Shown: positions 58,781 to 64,000 of the stretch, one piece after another
How positions within the stretch are numbered: position 1 is the stretch's first letter
How the letters are laid out: every line of letters begins with the position of its first letter
Assembly (NCBI RefSeq): GCF_011734195.1
Contig: NZ_JAANTH010000001.1
Span: forward strand, 1,512,251-1,576,250
From: Halobacterium sp. R2-5
GTDB taxonomy: Archaea; Halobacteriota; Halobacteria; Halobacteriales; Halobacteriaceae
Reading direction: 5' to 3'
Length of the DNA stretch: 64,000 nucleotides
Notes under the pieces: model-generated
The model's database searches: none
What the model was told of the DNA's origin: nothing
What the model saw: the letters and a program-made list of their open reading frames with translations, nothing else
Made by a program: the position numbers and the translations under genes

Positions 58781-60717
58781 CACTCGAACTCCGGTTCGCG
58801 GTCGTCTCTGAACGCCGTCACGCCCTCGACCATGTCCTCTGTGGTCGTGAGCAGGCCGAACGCCTGGCTCTCCGAGTCGAGGCCGGCCTGCAGGCTGGCG
58901 TCCTGTCCGTCGTCGATGACGCGCTTGGCGACTTTGAGCGCCGTCTTCGGGCCGTCCGCGAGGTCGCCGACGAACTCCTCGACGACCTCGTCGAACTCCT
59001 CGGCCGGAACGGCGCGGTTGAGCAGCCCCCAGTCGGCGGCGCGCTCGGCGGAGATCTGCTCGCCGCGGAAGACGAGCTCCTTCGCGCGGCCCTCGCCGAC
59101 GATGCGGGTGAGCCGCTGGGTGCCGCCGCCGCCCGGGATGAGCCCGAGGTTGATCTCGGGCGCGCCCAGCGAGGAGTCCTCCGTCGCGATGCGGAGGTCG
59201 CAGGCGAGCGCGATTTCGAAGCCCGCGCCGAGACAGAAGCCGTCGATGCGCGCGAGCGTCGGGCGCTCGAACTCGTCGATGGCCTGAATCGTCTCGTCGA
59301 CGTCCATCAGTTCGGTGGGTTCGGAGGCCATGAAGCCCGTGATGTCCGCGCCGGAGCTGAACGCCTGGCCGGCGCCGGAGAACACCACGCAGGACACCTC
59401 CTCGGTGTCGGCGTTGTCGAGGGCCTCCTCGACCTCGCCGAACATCGTCTCGGAGAACGCGTTCAGGCGCTCCGGGCGGTCGAACTCGATCTCGAGGACG
59501 CCGCGCTCGGTGAGGCTCTTGTTGATGTACTGGTAGGGGCCGTCGCCGGCGTAGTCGTGGAACCCGCGGCCGGCGTCGACGCCCGTGTAGCCGGCGTTCA
59601 CGAGCTCGACGAGGTAGTCCGCGGGCGCGAAGCGCTCCGAGCCCGTCTCCTCGTGGAGCGTCTGGAGCTTCTCTAAGACCTCGTCGAGGCCGATCTGGTC
59701 GCCGAGCCGGCAGACGCCCTCGGGGAAGCGCGCGCCGAGACGGCTACCGAGGTCGACGTCGTCGGGCGTCGCGACGTCGCCGCCGACGAGCTTCGCGGCC
59801 TCGTTGACCATCCGCGCCTCCACGCGCAGCCAGTCGAAGCCGTCGCCGTCGCCGGGCTCGTAGTCCGGGCCCTCGCCCTCCCAGTCGTAGAACCCCTGGC
59901 CGGTCTTCTTCCCGAGGTCCTCGTCGTCGACTTTCTCCGCGATGGCGGGCGGCGAGTCGAGGTCCGTGTCCTCGCGGAAGTGGTAGGCGATGTCGATGCC
60001 CGTGTAGTCCGCGAGCTCGAACGGCCCCATCGGGTAGCCGCGCTGGTAGACCATCGCCGCGTCGGCCTGCTGAACCGTGGTCTCGTCGCCCGAGAGCATC
60101 CACGCGGCCTCCTCGATGAACGGCAGCATGACGTTGTTCACGATGAAGCCGTGGACGTCGCGCTTGACGTCGATGGCGCGCTTGTCGAGGTCGTCGACGA
60201 AGGCGTGGATGGCGTCGAGGGTCGCCTCGCTGGTCTCCTCGCCGTGGACGACCTCCACGAGGTCCATCTTCACGGGCGGGTTGAAGAAGTGCGCGCCGAC
60301 GACCTGCTCGGGGCGGTCGGTCGCCGCGCCGATGTCCGTGATGCTGAGCCCGGAAGTGTTCGACGAGAGAATCGCGTGCTCGGGGGCGTACTCGTCGACC
60401 TCCGAGAAGGTGTCCTTCTTGAGGTCGAGGTCCTCGGGAATCGCCTCGACGACGAGGTCCGCGGACTCGGTAGCGGTTTCGAGGTCGACTGCGCCCTCGA
60501 TGCGGGCGCGCACGTCGTCGGCCGTCTCGTCGATGCGGCCCTTCTCTTCGAGCTTGCCGAGGCTCCACTCGATCTGTTCGAGGCCGTCGTCGACGTACTC
60601 CCGCTCGATGTCGCGGAGTACGACGTCGTAGCCCGCGATGGCTGCGATCTCCGCGATGCCGTGGCCCATGCTCCCCGCGCCGAGCACGGTCACGTTCTGT
60701 ATGTCACTTTCTCCCAT
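58780..60717 (-). CDS. Fused 3-hydroxyacyl-CoA dehydrogenase / enoyl-CoA hydratase, copy 2
   Basis: 645 residues from MGESDIQNVTVLGAGSMGHG. N-terminal Rossmann motif GAGSMGHGIAE, the catalytic GAHFFNPPVKMDL, and a C-terminal crotonase with FSSGADITGF, LGAGFEIALAC and LGAPEINLGLIPG (both glutamates present). Beta-oxidation of acyl-CoA, first gene of the operon ending in the ligase. Differs from the gene at 2831, so the two probably serve different chain lengths or substrates. TATA-like ATTTAAAT is 26 bases upstream. Confidence 0.94.
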   Translation of the reverse strand: MGESDIQNVTVLGAGSMGHGIAEIAAIAGYDVVLRDIEREYVDDGLEQIEWSLGKLEEKGRIDETADDVRARIEGAVDLETATESADLVVEAIPEDLDLKKDTFSEVDEYAPEHAILSSNTSGLSITDIGAATDRPEQVVGAHFFNPPVKMDLVEVVHGEETSEATLDAIHAFVDDLDKRAIDVKRDVHGFIVNNVMLPFIEEAAWMLSGDETTVQQADAAMVYQRGYPMGPFELADYTGIDIAYHFREDTDLDSPPAIAEKVDDEDLGKKTGQGFYDWEGEGPDYEPGDGDGFDWLRVEARMVNEAAKLVGGDVATPDDVDLGSRLGARFPEGVCRLGDQIGLDEVLEKLQTLHEETGSERFAPADYLVELVNAGYTGVDAGRGFHDYAGDGPYQYINKSLTERGVLEIEFDRPERLNAFSETMFGEVEEALDNADTEEVSCVVFSGAGQAFSSGADITGFMASEPTELMDVDETIQAIDEFERPTLARIDGFCLGAGFEIALACDLRIATEDSSLGAPEINLGLIPGGGGTQRLTRIVGEGRAKELVFRGEQISAERAADWGLLNRAVPAEEFDEVVEEFVGDLADGPKTALKVAKRVIDDGQDASLQAGLDSESQAFGLLTTTEDMVEGVTAFRDDREPEFE

Positions 60718-60742
60718 CGCCAAGACAGAAGTTAAGGCGCTT

Positions 60743-60750
60743 ATTTAAAT
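60743..60750 (-). promoter_or_regulatory. TATA-like box of the beta-oxidation operon
   Basis: ATTTAAAT, 26 bases before the start at 60717. Confidence 0.5.
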
Positions 60751-60937
60751 TAACGATTACTCTGTTTCCCTATACGCCGATTTTAGTTAACTGCTGATGC
60801 GCTCGAAACGCCGTCCCAAAGCTTTGCATGGCGGGCGCCGAAGCCGCGACCATGCGCGAATCGCTCGCTCGCGGCCGCCGCACCACCCACCGAACACCGA
60901 CCGAAGAGTACGCCCACGGCTGTCCGGAGGGACAGCG

Positions 60938-61834
60938 ATGACCACGCTCGACGACCACGTCTGCATCGTCGGCGGCGGCGGGAACGGGCTCGGCGAAGCT
61001 ACCGCACGAGCCCTCGCCGACCACGGCGCCACCGTCGTCGTCAACGACCTCGGCACGTCCGTCCACGGCGAGGGCAGCGACCCCGAAGTAGCCGAGCGCG
61101 TCGCCGAGTCAATCCGCGAGAACGGCGGCGACGCGACCGCGCACGCCGGCGACCTCACGGACTTCGCGTACGCCGACGACCTCGTCGCCGACGCCGTCGC
61201 CGAACACGGGCGCGTGGACGGCGTGCTCAACTTCGCGGGCATCCTCCGGGACGATATCGGCTACAAGCTCGACCCCGAGGACTGGCGCGAGGTCGTCCAG
61301 ACCAACCTCACCGGCCAGTTCACGCTCCTGCAGGCGGCCTGCCAGCACTGGCGGGAGGCCGCCGGCGAGGACGGATTCGACCGCCAGCGCTCGTACCTCG
61401 CGGCGAGCGCGCACTCCGCGCGCGGCAACGTCGGGCAAGTGAACTACGCCGCCTCGAAGGCCGGGATTCTGGGGATGGTGCGGACCGTCTCCTCGGAGAT
61501 GTACCGCCACGGCGTGCGCGTGAACGCGCTCGCGCCGAACGGCTACACGCGCATGACCGAGACCGTCCCCGAGGAACACCGACCCTACACGCGCGAAGAG
61601 ATGCCGCCCGAGCGCGTCGGCGCGTTCGCCGCGTTCCTCGCCAGCGAACACGCGACCGACGTCACTGGCTGCACGCTGTACGCGGGCGGCGACCGCGTCG
61701 GCGTCTTCTCGGAGCCCTCGCTGGACCGCGTCGGCGTGCGGCCCGGCGGCTGGACGGTCGAGGACCTCGCCGAGCACTTCGAGGAAGACGTCGCCGGCGA
61801 CGTCGAGCTCACGAGAACGGAGAGCTTCTTCTAG
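60938..61834 (+). CDS. SDR-family dehydrogenase (multifunctional-enzyme-2-like)
   Basis: 298 residues from ATG 60938 (MTTLDDHVCIVGGGGNGLG), preceded by GGAGGG at 60925-60930. Nucleotide-binding VGGGGNGLGEATA, VVNDLGTSVHGEGSDPEVAE as in MFE-2 hydroxyacyl dehydrogenases, LNFAGILRD, and a canonical active site with Ser in LAASAHSARGN and YAASKAG. It likely oxidises a 3-hydroxyacyl-CoA or similar alcohol. Divergent from the beta-oxidation operon, so it may be co-regulated. It ends in a 4-bp overlap with the convergent transducer gene. Confidence 0.9.
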   Translation: MTTLDDHVCIVGGGGNGLGEATARALADHGATVVVNDLGTSVHGEGSDPEVAERVAESIRENGGDATAHAGDLTDFAYADDLVADAVAEHGRVDGVLNFAGILRDDIGYKLDPEDWREVVQTNLTGQFTLLQAACQHWREAAGEDGFDRQRSYLAASAHSARGNVGQVNYAASKAGILGMVRTVSSEMYRHGVRVNALAPNGYTRMTETVPEEHRPYTREEMPPERVGAFAAFLASEHATDVTGCTLYAGGDRVGVFSEPSLDRVGVRPGGWTVEDLAEHFEEDVAGDVELTRTESFF

Positions 61835-63189
61835 TCGTCTATCGTCGCTTCGAGCTCGGCCTCGACGGCGTGGATGCGCTCGCGGACGCTGCGCGCCGCG
61901 GCGGTCTGCTCCTCGTTCTCCTCGGAGAGCTCGCTGATCTCGGAGACGACGTCCTCCAGGCTCTCCAGGGCGTCGTTGAGCATCGTCGTCACCTCCTCGG
62001 CGCTGACCGCCTGCTCGTCGGTCGCCTCCGCGATTTCGGCCATCCCCGTGGAGGTCTCCTCGGCCGCCGAGTGGATCTCGCCCTGCCGCTCGCGGATCGT
62101 CTCCACGCGCTCGACGGTCTGCTCGATGCCCTCGGTCGTGCGCTCGACGCCCGCCGTCGTCTCCTCGACGATGTCGGTCACGCGCTCGATGGTGGACTCG
62201 ATGGCGTCGACCTCGGCCTTCGACTGGTCGGCGAGCTCCTTGATCTCGTCTGCGACGACCGCGAACCCGTCGTTGTCGCCGTCCGTGCGCGCGGCCTCGA
62301 TGTTCGCGTTCAGCGCGAGCAGGTTGATCTGGGAGACGATGTCGCTGATGACGTCCACGACGGACTCGATCTCCTCGACCTGCGAGTCGAGTTCGACGGC
62401 GGTCTCGTCGAGGTCGGTCGCGGCGTCCTCGACGTCGTCCAGAATCTCCTGGGCCTCGTCCGTGGCGTCCACGGACGCCGCGGCGTTCTCCGCGACGTTC
62501 GCCGCGCGCTCGTCGACCTCGTCGGTCTGGGAGGCGATCTCCTCGACAGTCGCCGAGAGCGATTCGACCTCGTTGCGCACCTCCGCGAGCGACTCCACCT
62601 GCTCGCGGGCGGTCTCCTCGATGAACTGGCTGTTCTCCGCGACCGTCTCCGAGGAGTCCAGGAGCTCCTCGACGGTCGAGTCGACCTCCGAGGTAATGCG
62701 CTCCTGGGCGTCCTTGACGGCGGCGCGCTGCTCCACGAGGTCGGTCACCCGGGAGACCATCTCGAAGGAGCCGACGACCTCGCCGTCGGGGTCGTACAGC
62801 GGCAGCGCGGCGGCGCTGACGTGCCACTCGCTGCCGTCCTCGTTCGTCCCCGAGCGCACGCGGTCCTCGTTGACGGCTTCCTCGGTGCGGACGACTTCCT
62901 CGGCGAGCGTGTCGGTGACGTCCTCGGTGCCGATGACGTCGTGGGCGACCTCGCCGATGACCTCCTCGGCGGGCGTGTCCTGGATGGCCTGCTGCTCGCG
63001 GTTCCAGTACGTGACCCGGCCCTCGTCGTCGACGACCAGCGTCGGCTCCGGGAAGCGCTCGGTGAGGTCCTCGAAGAGGTGCTTCCAGAAGTCCCGCTCG
63101 TGGCGCAGCCGCTCGACCTCGCTGGCCTCGTCGGGCGGGTCGTACAGGGACACGCCCTCGGAGTCGTGGTCCGCGTGTTGGGACGACAT
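61831..63189 (-). CDS. Soluble halobacterial transducer (PAS + methyl-accepting signalling domain)
   Basis: 452 residues. No transmembrane helix. An N-terminal PAS domain (PEPTLVVDDEGRVTYWNREQ, GEVAHDVIG, about 45-155), then a long helical rod with the conserved tip QINLLALNANIEAARTDGDN and FAVVADEIKELADQS (about 290-325), and methylation-helix-like regions rich in Glu/Ala on both sides. A cytoplasmic chemotaxis or redox/metabolic sensor signalling to CheA/CheW. The ligand of its PAS domain is unknown; the location beside catabolic operons suggests sensing of metabolic state. TTTATT (63218-63223) lies 28 bases before the start. Confidence 0.92.
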   Translation of the reverse strand: MSSQHADHDSEGVSLYDPPDEASEVERLRHERDFWKHLFEDLTERFPEPTLVVDDEGRVTYWNREQQAIQDTPAEEVIGEVAHDVIGTEDVTDTLAEEVVRTEEAVNEDRVRSGTNEDGSEWHVSAAALPLYDPDGEVVGSFEMVSRVTDLVEQRAAVKDAQERITSEVDSTVEELLDSSETVAENSQFIEETAREQVESLAEVRNEVESLSATVEEIASQTDEVDERAANVAENAAASVDATDEAQEILDDVEDAATDLDETAVELDSQVEEIESVVDVISDIVSQINLLALNANIEAARTDGDNDGFAVVADEIKELADQSKAEVDAIESTIERVTDIVEETTAGVERTTEGIEQTVERVETIRERQGEIHSAAEETSTGMAEIAEATDEQAVSAEEVTTMLNDALESLEDVVSEISELSEENEEQTAAARSVRERIHAVEAELEATIDD

Positions 63190-63217
63190 GTGTGGGCATC
63201 CATCCGTAATCCTGTGT

Positions 63218-63223
63218 AATAAA
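63218..63223 (-). promoter_or_regulatory. TATA-like box of the transducer gene
   Basis: TTTATT on the minus strand, 28 bases before the start at 63189. Confidence 0.45.
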
Positions 63224-63290
63224 CGTTCACCGCGATTATCGCCAGCGAAACTGCCGGCTCGCGGCGGCCGACGTTCGGGGAACGCGATGA

Positions 63291-63320
63291 TTTATGGGGA
63301 TGCTCGTTCCAGAACGGAAC
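63291..63320 (+). promoter_or_regulatory. TATA-like box and operator-like palindrome of the FAH gene
   Basis: TTTATG (63291-63296) is 25 bases before the ATG at 63321, and GTTCC-AGAAC-GGAAC (63306-63320) fills the space between box and start. A repressor bound there would block a leaderless start directly. Confidence 0.45.
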
Positions 63321-64000
63321 ATGCGATTTGTTCGCTTCAACGAGGACCGCCTGGGCGTGCTCACCGACGACGACGGCGTCGTCGACCTGACTGACCGACT
63401 CGGTATCGACGCCGCTGACCCGCTCGTCGAGTACATCAACGGCGACTACGACGCCAGCCAGTACGCCGACGAAGACCCTGATTACGACCGCAGCGAGGTC
63501 GAACTCGGCTCCCCCGTCGAACGCCCCGGCAAGGTTATCGCCGCACCCCTGAACTACGAAAACCACATCGAGGAGGCCCTCGCCGACCGCGACATCACCA
63601 CCGAGGAGTGGTTCAGCATCGAGGACAAAGGCTACTTCCTCAAAGCGCCGTCGAGCGTCGTCGGCCCCGACCACGGCGTCGAGTTGCCGTTCTCGGACCG
63701 CCGCGTCGACCACGAAATCGAACTCGCGTTCGTCATGGGCGACGACGTTAAAGACGTCGACGCCGAGGACGCCTGGGAGCACATCTTCGGGTACACGATT
63801 CTCCTGGACATCTCCGTGCGCGGCGACCAGGACCGCTCGAACCGCAAATCCTACGACACCTTCACCGTCATCGGCCCAGCGGTCGTCACCGCCGACGAGA
63901 TTGACGACCCCCAGGACCTCCAGATGGAACTCGAACTGAACGGCGACCGCAAGCAGTACGAGAACACCGGCGACATGGTCTACACCTGCGCGGACGTCGT
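63321..64000 (+). CDS. Fumarylacetoacetate hydrolase family protein, 5' part
   Basis: At least 226 residues from MRFVRFNEDRLGVLTDDDG; the gene runs off the right edge, so the C terminus is not visible. FAH fold: GKVIAAPLNYENHIEEAL near 72, metal glutamates in DHEIELAFVMGDDV, and aspartate in ILLDISVRGDQDRSN. Family members include 5-carboxymethyl-2-hydroxymuconate isomerase, fumarylpyruvate hydrolase and other acylpyruvate hydrolases. Probably another aromatic-degradation step (gentisate or homoprotocatechuate branch), continued beyond this window. Confidence 0.88.
   Translation, partial: MRFVRFNEDRLGVLTDDDGVVDLTDRLGIDAADPLVEYINGDYDASQYADEDPDYDRSEVELGSPVERPGKVIAAPLNYENHIEEALADRDITTEEWFSIEDKGYFLKAPSSVVGPDHGVELPFSDRRVDHEIELAFVMGDDVKDVDAEDAWEHIFGYTILLDISVRGDQDRSNRKSYDTFTVIGPAVVTADEIDDPQDLQMELELNGDRKQYENTGDMVYTCADV

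Noticed and set aside
1..64000. CRISPR arrays, rRNA operon, replication origin, intact insertion sequences or toxin-antitoxin pairs
   Set aside because: Looked for regularly spaced repeats, rRNA landmarks, Orc/Cdc6 genes, transposases and small antitoxin-toxin gene pairs; none is visible in the window.

Overview
The window is a high-GC, gene-dense piece of a haloarchaeal (class Halobacteria) chromosome. The evidence is the strongly acidic proteins, many genes with a TATA-like box 23-30 bases before the start codon (leaderless transcription), a TFS-type transcription factor, a rod-determining factor (RdfA) gene, Bat/HTH-10 and IclR regulators, Tat-lipobox export signals, universal stress proteins and a soluble halobacterial transducer. 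No rRNA, CRISPR array or intact insertion sequence is visible. One tRNA gene (Glu, UUC) is present, and its 3' end is duplicated 114 bp downstream like an attachment-site scar.

Layout. 1-11.1 kb: housekeeping and hypothetical genes (MOT1-type transporter end, AlkA-like glycosylase, membrane proteins, HCDH/enoyl-CoA hydratase fusion, tRNA-Glu, a TFS paralogue, GNAT, HAD plus class II aldolase, an RNA-ligase-like protein lacking its catalytic lysine). 11.5-21.7 kb: an acetate locus with two acetyl-CoA synthetase paralogues flanking a recombinase-fold/GAF/Bat regulator, then DUF4212 + sodium:solute symporter + UspA + a small membrane protein, and a convergent DoxX gene. 22.3-41.1 kb: a catabolic block for sugar acids or hydroxy acids (mannonate-dehydratase-like enzyme, IclR, MFS transporter, D-2-hydroxyacid dehydrogenase, glutaryl-CoA-dehydrogenase-like enzyme, two enolase-superfamily enzymes, LarA-like protein, SDR-cupin-FAH operon, TAXI-TRAP transporter, CoA-transferase, L-2-hydroxyglutarate oxidase). 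AT-rich gene-free junctions lie on both sides. 41.6-44.3 kb: a divergent SMC-like/RdfA pair.

44.4-54.2 kb: what looks like a nearly complete aromatic meta-cleavage route. It contains a flavin monooxygenase, an extradiol ring-cleavage dioxygenase, a semialdehyde dehydrogenase, two hydratase/decarboxylase paralogues, an aldolase and an acylating acetaldehyde dehydrogenase. Together these would take a phenol or catechol-like compound to pyruvate and acetyl-CoA. The IclR gene inside it is flanked by three copies of an 18-bp near-palindrome (44358, 45242, 45401), a likely local operator. 54.4-64 kb: PPOX-like and winged-helix genes, a tightly overlapping beta-oxidation operon (fused HCDH/ECH, thiolase, DUF35, acyl-CoA ligase), an SDR, a soluble transducer and a truncated FAH-family gene.

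The blocks fit a heterotroph feeding acetate, sugar acids, acyl chains and aromatics into acetyl-CoA and pyruvate. Functional assignments are from motifs read by eye; no database search was possible.
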